Positions 7,848 to 17,301 are shown, numbered from the stretch's first letter. The stretch: 64,000 nt of DNA from Planctomycetota bacterium (GCA_029777335.1 JAKOSN010000172.1:46776-110775), one strand, 5' to 3'. Notes: a model not told the origin generated them from the letters alone. Made by a program: numbers and translations.

Positions 7848-9719
7848 TCAGTGACCGTACATGGCACCAATGCTGGCTGCCTGCTCGCGCTGAGCCAGCC
7901 AGTTTGCCACTTCGCGCACCTCCCCCTGAAGTGCTGCAAGGTGTTTCCGTTCCTGAGCCAGCGCCTCATTCACGTCTGCGGGGATCGGGTTGTATACCTT
8001 CTTGAGTTCCGAGCGTAGTTTCTCCTCGACATGCCGCTGAAATTCGCTGCGAATCGCCGGCCAGCGCAGAGGCATGATCAGGGCGATCAGAATCTGAAAA
8101 AGAATCAGCACGACCAGAAGCACCATCAGCGGTGTGAGATGATCGCTCCAACCAGGGTGATAGTCCCTCGCAAAAAAGATCAGATACAGCCAGTAGAACA
8201 CGCTGGCCAGCAGAGCAAGCGGAGGAACCCAGTTGGCGAGCGCGACAAGCAGGGTTTGGGCCAGGCGCCTTCCGCCTTTGGGTTGCGTCCATTCACGCTG
8301 CACCTCGTCGAGCGCCTCGATCAGTGTCTGGGCGTGGCGCTGGCGCCAGTCGAGTTTTCCGGTGTTTTCCACCGGTTCGGTCAGCACACTCAACGGAAAA
8401 CTCTGCGCATCGGCCTCAACCAGCAATCGACTGGCCAGGGCCTTGCTGCGCGCATCCAGGGCGCGATTTCCTGCCACTTCACTACAGGCGCGCGTGAACT
8501 CTGCCAGATTCCACTGCAGCGGGGTCACTGCCGTTTCGCGTCCGCTGTTCAACCCGGGGAGCCGATCACGCAAGGTGCTCCCGACGTACTTGAGACGGTT
8601 GTACGTTTGCAGGTAGCCACTCATCAGGCCGGTGAAACGACGCTGACTTTCCAGGGCGAAGTGATGTTCGATCTCCTTCTGGTACGGTTCAAGCGTGTTG
8701 ATCAGCACGTCCGCCACACTGGCCGCCTCCTCACGTAGAATCCGCGACCACGCAGCCTGCGTTCGGAGGCTGACATCCGTCAGATCAGGTGGCATCACCT
8801 CGTCAAGCGCATGATTGAGCGATTCGAGCAGCTGGCTTACTCCGCGCGCCTTGATGGCATCAATCTCCAGGCGTGAAAGCCCCTGTTCAAGCCATTGTAC
8901 CAGGTCTTCGAACTGCTCTCCGTCGGGAAGCTCGGGGGGACGGGCTCCTGGTTTTCCCTCCCCGCTGGCTCGTGCTTCGACCAGATCGACCCACGATTGT
9001 GCACAGGTGCGAAAGACAACCGGGTTCTCAAACCCCTCCGAACGCAGATCGCGGAGCAAATCCTCGTCTGGTCGAACGCCAGTGGAACTGGCCTGAGTAC
9101 ACCGATCCCACTTGTTCAGGACAAACGCAAACGCACGGCGCTTGCGTTGTTGCAGGAAGAGATCCCACCCCAGTTTATCGTGGTATTTCTCCTGCGAACC
9201 GACGTAGAGGACGATGTCGGCGACGGGGAGAACGTGCATCAGTTTTTCACGATTGGCGAGATCATTACTATCAAGATCCGGTGTGTCGACAATCACCTTG
9301 TGTTCCAATGCGGCACGATCGTGCGGAGCGAGGCGGCAGTGGCGGAGCGCGGGATCAAGACGATCAGGGCGAATAGTCTCGTGATAATAGACCACTGGAT
9401 CGCGCGTGGTGGGGCGGGTGAACGAGGCCAGTGCCAGTGCCTGCTCGCCCGCAAGGGCGTTGAGCAGCGTCGATTTCCCGACCCCGGTTCCGCCCATGAG
9501 CACAATAATCAACAGGGGGCGATCAACGTCGAGGTCCTCACTTTTGCGATGCAGATCGTTGGCGAGCCCCTCCAGAGTCGCGCGGGCCATGACGGAGAGT
9601 GGATAACGGTGCTTCCCGGCGAGCCATTCACGCAGACTGCGTTCCAGGTGACGCAATCCAGGCGCCAGGGTCCGCAAGACTGGTTCTTCACGTTTCAGTT
9701 GCAGTATTTCCGTCGACAT
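7848..9719 (-). CDS. Dynamin-like/TRAFAC GTPase with C-terminal membrane helices (first of tandem pair)
   Basis: A 623-aa GTPase that probably binds membranes. G1 is GGTGVGKST at residues 76-84; TRPTTRDPVVYY gives the G2 threonines; G3 is DTPD at 145-148, lacking the usual Gly; G4 is NKWD at 202-205. A long helical middle region follows, then two hydrophobic segments (roughly 480-510 and 522-547) and a charged helical tail, the layout of bacterial dynamin-like or IRG/YfjP-type GTPases. It lies 16 bases after a second, different GTPase, so the two likely act together. The role (membrane remodelling, envelope stress) is inferred. Confidence 0.75.
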   Translation of the reverse strand: MSTEILQLKREEPVLRTLAPGLRHLERSLREWLAGKHRYPLSVMARATLEGLANDLHRKSEDLDVDRPLLIIVLMGGTGVGKSTLLNALAGEQALALASFTRPTTRDPVVYYHETIRPDRLDPALRHCRLAPHDRAALEHKVIVDTPDLDSNDLANREKLMHVLPVADIVLYVGSQEKYHDKLGWDLFLQQRKRRAFAFVLNKWDRCTQASSTGVRPDEDLLRDLRSEGFENPVVFRTCAQSWVDLVEARASGEGKPGARPPELPDGEQFEDLVQWLEQGLSRLEIDAIKARGVSQLLESLNHALDEVMPPDLTDVSLRTQAAWSRILREEAASVADVLINTLEPYQKEIEHHFALESQRRFTGLMSGYLQTYNRLKYVGSTLRDRLPGLNSGRETAVTPLQWNLAEFTRACSEVAGNRALDARSKALASRLLVEADAQSFPLSVLTEPVENTGKLDWRQRHAQTLIEALDEVQREWTQPKGGRRLAQTLLVALANWVPPLALLASVFYWLYLIFFARDYHPGWSDHLTPLMVLLVVLILFQILIALIMPLRWPAIRSEFQRHVEEKLRSELKKVYNPIPADVNEALAQERKHLAALQGEVREVANWLAQREQAASIGAMYGH

Positions 9720-9735
9720 GACTCACCTGGTCCCG

Positions 9736-11583
9736 TCAGTTCGTCTCGCGCGAGGGGTGAATGAGTGTATGCAGCTGTTCCAGTGCCGGCGGGATGCGAC
9801 GCAGAGCCGTCTGAAGTCTTTCAAAGGGAGATCCCCCGGTCGCTGGCCATTTCGCCAACCAGTCGGCGAGCGGACCGGAGATGTTTTCGGTCAGCAACCC
9901 CATCTGGCGCTGGCGCGTCAGCTCGCGTTGACTGTCCACGTACCCCTTCCCCAGCAGCTCCACCAGCTGATGCGACACCGAGGTTGCCACCGGAACCAGG
10001 AGCAGATCGCTCCAGAGCGGGCCGGGTGCCATGAGAGCCGCCATGATGGCGAGGGCGTCAATCCCAAACTTCACACCTCGCAAGGTATTCAGCATTGCGG
10101 GACGTTGCTCCAGTTGCTCGTAAATGGCTCGCGCCGTGCGTTCTGTCTCGGTAGACAGCGACATCTGATAGGTCCGGTAACCCTGCTGAAACCGGTCGCG
10201 AATCTGGTCCGCCAACCCTGCGCTGGCAAACCCATTGGCAACATGGGCCCAGAGTTGATGGGTCGCTGCCTGCCGAGCCGCTTCCTTGCGCAACTGATCA
10301 ATCCAACCCGTGAGCGCCTGCTCCAGCACGGGAAGTTCAGGAAGTCCCAGTCCCTCGGGCCGGCTCAGCGCCTTGCCGATTGCAGTCCTGAGCAGGCGAT
10401 ACGGGGTGCGCGCCAACCAGAGTACCCCACTGATTGGCTTCCCCACCCCGGGGAGTTCAAGCAAATCCATCAAGCGCACCAGTGCTTCATCGAAGCCACG
10501 GAAGCGTTCGCTGCAGAGGTATTCCTGCTGATAGCGCTGGTTGTAATCGCCCTCTCCGCGCTGCACCAGGGCTCGCCAGTTCTCCAGTGCCGTCACATCG
10601 TGCCGGGCCACCGCCAGGAGGCGCTCATGGCTGCGCTGCAAGTAGCCAAGCGCACCAACAAGTGTCCGACGGCGGGCGCGGACCGGCGCATGGGTCAGCA
10701 CCCCCACCTGATTGAGCAGGGGAATTCGATAGCGCGCGGCCTGGTGGATGGGATCCTGGCGCTGGTCGGCCGTCAGATAGGGGACGGCCAGACAGTTCAC
10801 CACCCCGGGCGGAAGATGACGCAACACCTCCTTGCGGAAGTGATCCAGCATGGGCTCGGCGTGTGCCTCCTTCATCTTGGTGAGGCACACGATCACAGGC
10901 TTCCCTGTTTGCAGAAGGAGGTAGAGGAACTGCGTCGGCACCTCATCGTTATAGCGCTCATCGGAGGTCACGTAGACCAGCACATCGGCGAGGGCCGTCA
11001 CCTCGATCAGCCGAGCGAGATAGCCCTGACCGTTCTTGCCGTCGTGCGTGGATGCCGTCATGGCGGCCCAGGTGGTCATGTCGGGACAATCCCAGACGAC
11101 CGCGTCCCTGAGCAGCTCAAATCCGGTGGGATCCGGAGGGACGCGCCGAACCTGGTAGATGTCGGCATCGATGCTGGAGGGCATCGGTTGTGGGGCGCGT
11201 TGGAGGGGCCCCAGAAAGCCCAGGTGTCCGGCCCAGTTCAAAGCGCCCGTGGCGGTGGTGTACACAATCGGATGCCGGGTAAATCCCGCCTGAGGGTTCG
11301 CCTCGGCACTGACCGTTCCCAGCAAGAGATTGGCGATTGTGCTTTTCCCGGCGCCGGCTCCTCCGATGACGGCAATGTGCAGAGGCATGGCCGGTTGTCG
11401 ATCCAGTGCCGGGCCAATGCAGTTGCGCACCAGGGCGGCTGCCAGACGGAGTTCGCTGGTCTGGACTGCCTGTTCGACCGTGCCCAGGGTGCTCTCGCGC
11501 GTTCGGTGGCGGCTGTGTTCTTCCAGCCAGGTCAAATCTTCGGCGAGTTGGCTGGTCAACGCACGCTGGCTGAGTTGATCCAT
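9736..11583 (-). CDS. Dynamin-like/TRAFAC GTPase (second of tandem pair)
   Basis: A 615-aa GTPase-fold protein. G1 is GGAGAGKST at residues 74-82. The G3 position reads WDCPD instead of DxxG, and G4 is TKMK instead of NKxD, so base specificity and hydrolysis may be altered. A hydrophobic segment lies near the C-terminus (FGIDALAIMAALMAPG and SDLLLVPVATSV), consistent with membrane contact. The remainder is helical. Its close spacing to the GTPase at 7848 and similar size suggest a heteromeric pair, as for some bacterial dynamins. The two sequences are clearly diverged from each other. Function unknown. Confidence 0.7.
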   Translation of the reverse strand: MDQLSQRALTSQLAEDLTWLEEHSRHRTRESTLGTVEQAVQTSELRLAAALVRNCIGPALDRQPAMPLHIAVIGGAGAGKSTIANLLLGTVSAEANPQAGFTRHPIVYTTATGALNWAGHLGFLGPLQRAPQPMPSSIDADIYQVRRVPPDPTGFELLRDAVVWDCPDMTTWAAMTASTHDGKNGQGYLARLIEVTALADVLVYVTSDERYNDEVPTQFLYLLLQTGKPVIVCLTKMKEAHAEPMLDHFRKEVLRHLPPGVVNCLAVPYLTADQRQDPIHQAARYRIPLLNQVGVLTHAPVRARRRTLVGALGYLQRSHERLLAVARHDVTALENWRALVQRGEGDYNQRYQQEYLCSERFRGFDEALVRLMDLLELPGVGKPISGVLWLARTPYRLLRTAIGKALSRPEGLGLPELPVLEQALTGWIDQLRKEAARQAATHQLWAHVANGFASAGLADQIRDRFQQGYRTYQMSLSTETERTARAIYEQLEQRPAMLNTLRGVKFGIDALAIMAALMAPGPLWSDLLLVPVATSVSHQLVELLGKGYVDSQRELTRQRQMGLLTENISGPLADWLAKWPATGGSPFERLQTALRRIPPALEQLHTLIHPSRETN

Positions 11584-11649
11584 GATCCTCCATCCCCGTC
11601 GTCCGCCGGATCCTCGACCGACACTCCTGGGGATGGTACCAGAAGTTGT

Positions 11650-12777
11650 TCACCGGGTGAATGTGGCCTGGACGATCCCGTGGCGATCCAGGCGAAATTC
11701 GTCCAGTGGGAATGAGGGGGGCAAACCACAAAGAAGTTCGCTCATTACCAGCGCGGTACCAGGAGAGAGTTGGATCCCAGCTCGATAGTGCCCCGCAGCC
11801 ACAAAGACATTTTCCCACCCCGGGACCGACCCAAGAAACGGTTTCTCATCCGGGCTACCCGGGCGGAGTCCCGCCCAGCAGCGCTCGAGCGGTGCGTGGG
11901 CAAGCGCCGGGACGAGGTTCAGGGCAAAACGGAGCAAGGACTGGATTCCCTGCGCGGTGGTCCGTTTATCGAACCCCGTGGCTTCTTCAGTGGACCCGAT
12001 CAACACCCGGCCATCGGGACGAGGGACGAGATAGCGTTTCCCCTGCTCGACAATCCGCGCAAGGAGCGGGGGTTGAGTCTGAAGCAGGGCGATCTGTCCT
12101 CGCACCGGATGAATCCCCGGACACCATCCCAGCTGAGCAAGCAACCCCTCGCTCCAGGCACCGGCTGCGATCAGGTAGCGCTCCGCAGAGAAACGGCCTC
12201 GTTCAGTCATCACGCCAGTGATGCGCGCTCCGCTTTTTTCCCACCCCAGAACGGGACAGTGCGAGTGAATCACCACTCCCTGTTGACCACAAGCGGCAAG
12301 CAATGCCTTCAGGTGCCGAGGATTTCGCACCTGCGCCATCGCCGGCAGATAATAGGGATGCAACGGTCCGGGGCGCACGGCTGGTTCGAGAACCCCTAGC
12401 CTCTCTGCGGAGAGCGCTTCGTAGACAATTCCCTGTCGCTGCCAGATCCCCTCGATGCCTGAACGTTCTTCCGCCTCGAGCAGTTCAATACCACCCCGAC
12501 AATGATAGCCATTATCCAGCGCGGTCGTTTCGCGTAGCTCGGCACTGAGACGGGCAAAGAGAAGTGCGCTATGGGCGGCGAGAAGTTCCATCCCGGTGCG
12601 CGCCTGGTGGATTGTGGGCGCGGGAGGAAGAATCCCTGCTCCCGCCCAGGAGGATTCCTGCGCTGGTTCTGCACGGTCGAGTACCGTGACGCGCGCCTGC
12701 GCACGTCGTAAAAAACAGGCAGTTGTCAATCCTGTGACACCGCCACCCAGAATGAGAACGTCCGGATGCTGAGCCAT
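11650..12777 (-). CDS. thiO: ThiO-like glycine oxidase / FAD-dependent amine oxidoreductase
   Basis: A 375-aa DAO-family flavoprotein. The N-terminus ILGGGVTGLTTACFLRRA is the FAD-binding Rossmann motif, followed by SSWAGAGILPPAP, the typical ThiO loop. The C-terminal GLRPGSPDEKPFLGSVPGWENVFVAAGHYRAGIQLSPGTA matches the ThiO end, where glycine is oxidised to the imine used for the thiazole of thiamine. No other thiamine gene is nearby, so another D-amino-acid or sarcosine oxidase role is possible. It lies 45 bases after the PagL-like gene and 66 bases before a GTPase gene on the same strand. Confidence 0.75.
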   Translation of the reverse strand: MAQHPDVLILGGGVTGLTTACFLRRAQARVTVLDRAEPAQESSWAGAGILPPAPTIHQARTGMELLAAHSALLFARLSAELRETTALDNGYHCRGGIELLEAEERSGIEGIWQRQGIVYEALSAERLGVLEPAVRPGPLHPYYLPAMAQVRNPRHLKALLAACGQQGVVIHSHCPVLGWEKSGARITGVMTERGRFSAERYLIAAGAWSEGLLAQLGWCPGIHPVRGQIALLQTQPPLLARIVEQGKRYLVPRPDGRVLIGSTEEATGFDKRTTAQGIQSLLRFALNLVPALAHAPLERCWAGLRPGSPDEKPFLGSVPGWENVFVAAGHYRAGIQLSPGTALVMSELLCGLPPSFPLDEFRLDRHGIVQATFTR

Positions 12778-12822
12778 AACCTTGTTATAGCAAACGCGCA
12801 GACGCTGGCATCCGACGAGTGG

Positions 12823-13536
12823 TCAATGAGGATGCCCTGCGGGGAATGTAAACGTGAATCCGAGGAGGCTCCCCAGGGAATTGATACCCGCATTGCGCTC
12901 GGACATCCCCCCATCGGAGATGTGAACGTAGCTCACCTCGAGATCGATCGACCAGTTCGGAGTCATCAAGAAGCGCAGTCCTGCTCCGCCCTGAAGATAG
13001 AACTCAACGGCCTGGCCCAGCGCACGTTGGCCCAGGTTTTTGTAGCCATCGGAGTAGCACAATCCGCCCCCCAATTGAAGATAGGGCACCCATGCGCGGC
13101 CTGGTCCCACATTGTTGTACCGCATCAGCACCGAGGGCCCTGTCACAATACTCGCAAAGCTATCGCTGACTGGCGCAACGTTGTACTCAAGAAGAGCCTC
13201 CCAGTTGCCGTCGAAGATGCCAAAGGAGGTGGTTGGGGAGGTCAGCATGTAGCCAAGGCGTCCCTTCATGCTGAGCATGTCAATTTCGGGAATCCCCGGA
13301 CCGAGTTCGGTGGAATACAGAACCCCGACCAGCCCCTGTAAACTGAGATCGCCCTGGTGAAACCCCAGTGGCATCTTCGCATCCTGGTCGGATTCCATTG
13401 AGTGACAATCGACCTCGGCAAAGGGAACCCCAGGCGTCTCAGGAGCGTCGACGAAGGAAGGCTGGATCTGAGCCAATACTGGCTCAGTCGAAACGAAAAC
13501 CAGAAGGATGCCCAGGAGGGAAACACGCACAGACAC
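12823..13536 (-). CDS. PagL-like outer-membrane acyloxyacyl hydrolase
   Basis: A 237-aa secreted beta-barrel-type protein resembling lipid A 3-O-deacylase (PagL). A signal peptide ends near VLAQ (residue 23). The middle alternates aromatic strands, and the C-terminus has YVHISDGGMSERNAGINSLG, matching the PagL catalytic segment with His205 and Ser207. The third catalytic residue, Glu in Pseudomonas PagL, aligns with Asn219, as in many distant relatives, so activity is uncertain. The GTG at 13536 is chosen because AGGAGGGAG lies six bases upstream. Lipid A modification would fit the acyltransferase at the start of the window. Confidence 0.65.
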   Translation of the reverse strand: MSVRVSLLGILLVFVSTEPVLAQIQPSFVDAPETPGVPFAEVDCHSMESDQDAKMPLGFHQGDLSLQGLVGVLYSTELGPGIPEIDMLSMKGRLGYMLTSPTTSFGIFDGNWEALLEYNVAPVSDSFASIVTGPSVLMRYNNVGPGRAWVPYLQLGGGLCYSDGYKNLGQRALGQAVEFYLQGGAGLRFLMTPNWSIDLEVSYVHISDGGMSERNAGINSLGSLLGFTFTFPAGHPH

Positions 13537-13866
13537 AGAACGCTCCCTCCTCCACGCCGCTCTCCACACACCGCGTCAGCGGTCCGCCGGGGCGCCCTCC
13601 GTGAGGGAATTCCTCTCTCATTCATCGGCCAGGGGAACGACCTTCTCTGATATTCGGTTTTTATCATCCTCGAAATTTGGGCTCGAAGCCGCAAACCTTG
13701 CCGCTCCGGCGCAGAACACTTCGAGGAAGCGGCAATCTGGAGACTCTCTCACCTCTGGGGAACTCAGGGGAGAAGCCGCGCGATTGCAGCACTGAGCAAA
13801 ACCAGCTAGGGTAGTGATGCAGGGAGTGAACGCAGTTGCCTCGTCCCCCGGTGAGTTTGAGCACAG
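13537..13866. promoter_or_regulatory. Divergent intergenic region between PagL-like gene and the 484-aa gene
   Basis: About 330 bases with no credible gene. It contains the PagL-like ribosome site (AGGAGGGAG, 13543-13551, minus strand) and an inverted repeat with perfect 8-base arms, TTGCCGCT at 13698-13705 and AGCGGCAA at 13728-13735, separated by 22 bases. The repeat could be an operator or chance. No clear -35/-10 pair was assigned. Confidence 0.35.
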
Positions 13867-15321
13867 ATGGCCATTCAAGAACTCCGTGATCCTGAGGAAG
13901 CCCGTCATTACATCTATCAGAGTTTGTGGCTGCAACGAGCAATGCAACCCACTGCCCTCAGTGTCCGTCCGGCCCTCTCCTGGGCGCTGGAGGTGGCCTC
14001 GGAGGGGATCCCCTTACCGCCCGTTGGCTTTATCGCTGATCTCGGGGCGGTGGCTTTTGGGATGGACTGGGAGGCACGCACCAATCGCCAACCACTGATT
14101 CTCCCGGGACTTCCGCCACATCTTCTCCCCACTTACGAAGATCATGTTCTGGGCAAGATCTACGCAGACTGGAGTTTTACTCACGCCGCCGAGGCGATGC
14201 GCTGCTATGCCGAGGGGCGCGACCGCGCGCGCGCACTTGCCTTTGTCATCCGCCAGTTTCAGGAACGCACCCAGGGACCTGGAGTCGAGATGGCACCGGG
14301 CATAATCGCTGCCGCGCTGGATCTTGCCCCCGATGAAGTTCTCCGACTCGGTTACGAAATCATCGAGCGCGAAGGGGTTCACCCTTTGCTGATCGCCCAC
14401 TATGAGGGGTTGATCCAGGTCGCGCGCCGGATGGCCGAGATGCTCGGGAGCGAGGATATTTTCGAGTTGCAACATGGCACCGCGCTGGACGAGGAAGGTG
14501 AGCGACTGGCTCTCCGTCAAGTGCTGCGTGCGGCCCAGCAGCTGGAAGCCACCTTGCCGCGCCATCGCGTGCGGCCTCTCCCTCGTCGGGAGGAGGTTCC
14601 GACCCGTGTCCTCGATGAAGATACCTATCCCGTTGGTGGTTTCTCCTCCATCTCCACCCGAGGGAGTCTTGAAAGTCTGCTCCACTCCCAGCTGGCTTAC
14701 ATGGAAGGGGAACGTCCCGATCTCTTCGATATCAAGTATCTTCGCGACGAGTTGCTTTTCTACAGTCGCGATGAGAATCAGTTTCTGCGACGTCGCCGGT
14801 CGTTTTTGATCGCCTTCTTTCCAGGCTTGATCGAGAAACTGCGTTTCAAGGATGCGGAGTTACCCTATCAACGTGGCATCCTCTTACTGGCAACCTTGCT
14901 CGTGATCGAACGGAAACTGACGGAATGGCTCAGTACCGATGCCCTGCAATTCGAGTTCATCTGTTTCGTCCCGGACAACGAAGCAGCAGTCAACCCCATG
15001 CAGGCGGAGCGCGAACTCCTGGAACGCTTGTGGCGGGAGGAGATCGCCAATGGAACCGTGTGCTTCACCACCCTCCCCACTCCCGCTGCCTTACCCCTGC
15101 ACTGCGCCCAGCGTGCGCGTCGCAGCATGTGTCACTGTCTCACGGTTTTCGCCCAGCCTCAACCGCTCGATGCTCCCCAAACAGTCGTGACGCGGATGCA
15201 GCTCGCTGGTCCTTCCCCCGCCCTGGGGAGCAACGGAGAAGCGCTCGTCATCCCCGAAGGAGAAGACGCCTTGGAACGCTGGGCTTCCGCCCTCCGCCAG
15301 ATCCTTCAACGCTGGATCTGA
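13867..15321 (+). CDS. Conserved-looking hypothetical protein, 484 aa
   Basis: Not recognised with confidence. No signal peptide or membrane segment. Residues 1-130 mix helical and Pro-rich stretches; 140-240 look helical. A distinct block follows from about residue 256: YPVGGFSSISTRGSLESLL, then MEGERPDLFDIKYLRDELLFYSRDEN, an Arg-rich run (RRRRSF), and strand-helix alternation (GILLLATLLVIERKL, FEFICFVPDNEA) that could be a Rossmann or vWA-like fold without visible metal-binding residues. Similar GG-S-RG-SLE-LL blocks occur, from memory, in uncharacterised planctomycete proteins. It is 132 bases upstream of a PLD lipoprotein gene on the same strand. Codon use looks like its neighbours. Confidence 0.7.
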   Translation: MAIQELRDPEEARHYIYQSLWLQRAMQPTALSVRPALSWALEVASEGIPLPPVGFIADLGAVAFGMDWEARTNRQPLILPGLPPHLLPTYEDHVLGKIYADWSFTHAAEAMRCYAEGRDRARALAFVIRQFQERTQGPGVEMAPGIIAAALDLAPDEVLRLGYEIIEREGVHPLLIAHYEGLIQVARRMAEMLGSEDIFELQHGTALDEEGERLALRQVLRAAQQLEATLPRHRVRPLPRREEVPTRVLDEDTYPVGGFSSISTRGSLESLLHSQLAYMEGERPDLFDIKYLRDELLFYSRDENQFLRRRRSFLIAFFPGLIEKLRFKDAELPYQRGILLLATLLVIERKLTEWLSTDALQFEFICFVPDNEAAVNPMQAERELLERLWREEIANGTVCFTTLPTPAALPLHCAQRARRSMCHCLTVFAQPQPLDAPQTVVTRMQLAGPSPALGSNGEALVIPEGEDALERWASALRQILQRWI

Positions 15322-15453
15322 GATTGCCCCGAGGGCTCCTCTCTTCTTCCAGGGTCGCTCTGCACCAACTTGGTCCGCTTTCACTCTATTTGAATCGGCT
15401 CCAAAGACGATCATACAGGGGAGGTCTCCTAAGTCTCTGCAGCGGGCCATGGG

Positions 15454-16914
15454 ATGAGATGCAAGCCACGATTTTCCGTTTGCAGGAGACTCCGGCTATT
15501 TGCCCTCCTGCTTATCCTTTTTGCTCTCGGTCTTACCGGCTGTCGCATGGCGCCTTCCCCACCCGTATCGGGGAAGGAGAAACTGGTTTCCTGTCATCGT
15601 CCGGTTGCTTTGACACAGGAACTGGTGAGTGATTGTGCCACGCAGTGGATCAGTCAACCTCTCGATAGCGGCGCCAAGACGGTGGGGCGCGCTGCCTGCG
15701 GGACGGTTCGGGCAGGGTGCGAGATCCTGGGCAAACGAATTGCGCTCCCCGTCAGCCATCTGGTCGCCAAGAAACCACCGACTCCAAAACATGCCAAACC
15801 GAAGCGCCCTCATGCTCCCGGCGTCGAGGACCAGCCCGCTCAGGTGGAGCTTGCTCTCGATGGTGCTCAGGCTCTGGAGGGCCTGGAACGGCTTATCGGG
15901 AGCGCAGATCAGCGCATCGATATTCTCATGTACATCTGGGAAAATGACGTCCTCGGTTGGAGCCTGGCTCACACCCTGGCGGACAAGGCAAAGACCCTGG
16001 CGGAGAATGGCGCGCCCTCACCCACCGTGCGCGTCGTGATTGATCGCGGGGGGAACCTGATTCACTCCCCCACCGAGCTTGGCACCACCGAGCAGGTCAA
16101 CGCCGTGGTGACCTGGCTTGCTGCGCAGCCGCATGTCCAGGTGATCCGCAACCGATTCTGCACTCCTCGCTTTGATCACCGCAAACTCGTCCTCATCGAT
16201 GGACAGACCGCCTGGAGTGGAGGCCGCAACTTCACTCTTCTTTCATTTTTCGATTATCGCGATGTCTCATATATCCTGAATGGTCCGCTGGTGGCGGAAC
16301 TCGCGAAATTATTCGAGGAGGCCTGGGCGTCTGCGGGCGGCCAACCATGTCCGGTGGCACCGGTGGCGCTCGCTCCCACTGCCTGTGTCAATGCCACCGC
16401 GCACATCGTTGCCACGGGCCCCTGGCGCAGAGATCTGGCCTCGTCGCTCTACCGCGCGGTGGACGACGCACAGGATCACATTTACATCGAGAATCCCTAC
16501 TTCACAGATAGTTTGTTGCTGTGCAAACTGGTGAAGGCACGACGGCGCGGCGTGGACGTGCGCGTCCTGGTCGCTCGCGATAGCGATAGCATGGTTCTCG
16601 ATCATGCGACCCGATTGATGGTGAATCGCCTTCTTGATGCCGGGGTGGACGTATACTGGCGACCGGGCACCACGCACCTCAAGGCCGCGTCGGTCGATGG
16701 TTGCTGGGCCTACATTGGGACCGGCAATTTCGATGGACTCAGTCTCAGCCTGAACAATGAGGTGGGTTTGGTGGTGGTCGATGGCCCCATGCTGGAGGAA
16801 ATTGAGGATCACTTGTTGGCCGGAGCGCACCGAGCGGAGTGGCAGGTGACTGAACACACCCCGGTTACCGTGATGGATCATGTCTACGACTGGTTGGCCG
16901 GGCTGCTCTTCTAA
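15454..16914 (+). CDS. Phospholipase D/cardiolipin synthase-like lipoprotein
   Basis: A 486-aa enzyme of the PLD superfamily. Two HKD motifs are intact: His242, Lys244, Asp249 in DHRKLVLIDG and His408, Lys410, Asp415 in THLKAASVDG, each followed by the usual Gly-x-x-Asn-Phe. The N-terminus has Arg residues, a Leu-rich core and a lipobox LTGC with Cys30, so it is probably membrane-anchored facing the periplasm, unlike classical cardiolipin synthases with two N-terminal helices. A Lys/Pro linker (about 106-122) separates the anchor from the catalytic part. Cardiolipin synthesis or phospholipid or nucleic-acid hydrolysis are all possible. Confidence 0.82.
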   Translation: MRCKPRFSVCRRLRLFALLLILFALGLTGCRMAPSPPVSGKEKLVSCHRPVALTQELVSDCATQWISQPLDSGAKTVGRAACGTVRAGCEILGKRIALPVSHLVAKKPPTPKHAKPKRPHAPGVEDQPAQVELALDGAQALEGLERLIGSADQRIDILMYIWENDVLGWSLAHTLADKAKTLAENGAPSPTVRVVIDRGGNLIHSPTELGTTEQVNAVVTWLAAQPHVQVIRNRFCTPRFDHRKLVLIDGQTAWSGGRNFTLLSFFDYRDVSYILNGPLVAELAKLFEEAWASAGGQPCPVAPVALAPTACVNATAHIVATGPWRRDLASSLYRAVDDAQDHIYIENPYFTDSLLLCKLVKARRRGVDVRVLVARDSDSMVLDHATRLMVNRLLDAGVDVYWRPGTTHLKAASVDGCWAYIGTGNFDGLSLSLNNEVGLVVVDGPMLEEIEDHLLAGAHRAEWQVTEHTPVTVMDHVYDWLAGLLF

Positions 16915-16920
16915 CCGGGT

Positions 16921-17301
16921 TCAGGCGCCTGGCTTGCTGCGTCCCTGTTCAACCAGCGCTTCAAGATGGTTGAGGTAGTGCGTGAACGCCGTGCGGCCAG
17001 CCTGCGTCAGGCGGCAACTCGTTTGCGGCCTTTTTCCCACGAATTGCTTGTCGATGGCGACGTAGCCCTTGTCTTCCAGCTTCTGCAGATGGACACTGAG
17101 ATTGCCGTCGGTCATCTCCAGGGTGTCGCGGAGTTCGGTAAAGGTCAGTGTTGGAACAGCAGCCAGGACCGACACAATGGCCAGTCGCCCGCGCTCGTGG
17201 AGCACTGGGTCGAGTTCTTCGACGAGTCGCTTGACGGCATGCACGGGTTTACGCACTCCGCAGAGGAAAGGAAGCTCCCTCGGCACGCAAGCGTGATCCA
17301 A
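16921..17301 (-). CDS. Winged-helix transcriptional regulator
   Basis: A 126-aa regulator of the PF13601-type winged-helix family. The core reads HERGRLAIVSVLAAV, then FTELRDTLEMTDGNLSVHLQKLEDKGYV as helix-turn-helix and KRPQTSCRLTQAGRTAF as the wing. No ligand domain is present. The first in-frame start is a TTG directly after the stop of the membrane protein gene (TGATTG), with no clear ribosome site; GTG codons at residues 6, 16 and 20 are alternatives. Translation is probably coupled to that gene, and such pairs (small regulator plus multi-pass membrane protein) are common. Its 3' end converges on the PLD gene. Confidence 0.8.
   Translation of the reverse strand: MDHACVPRELPFLCGVRKPVHAVKRLVEELDPVLHERGRLAIVSVLAAVPTLTFTELRDTLEMTDGNLSVHLQKLEDKGYVAIDKQFVGKRPQTSCRLTQAGRTAFTHYLNHLEALVEQGRSKPGA

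Noticed and set aside
9718..11715. A 665-aa open frame on the plus strand
   Set aside because: It lies opposite the 9736-11583 GTPase gene, which has clear G motifs; the translation is His/Gln/Pro-rich without domains.
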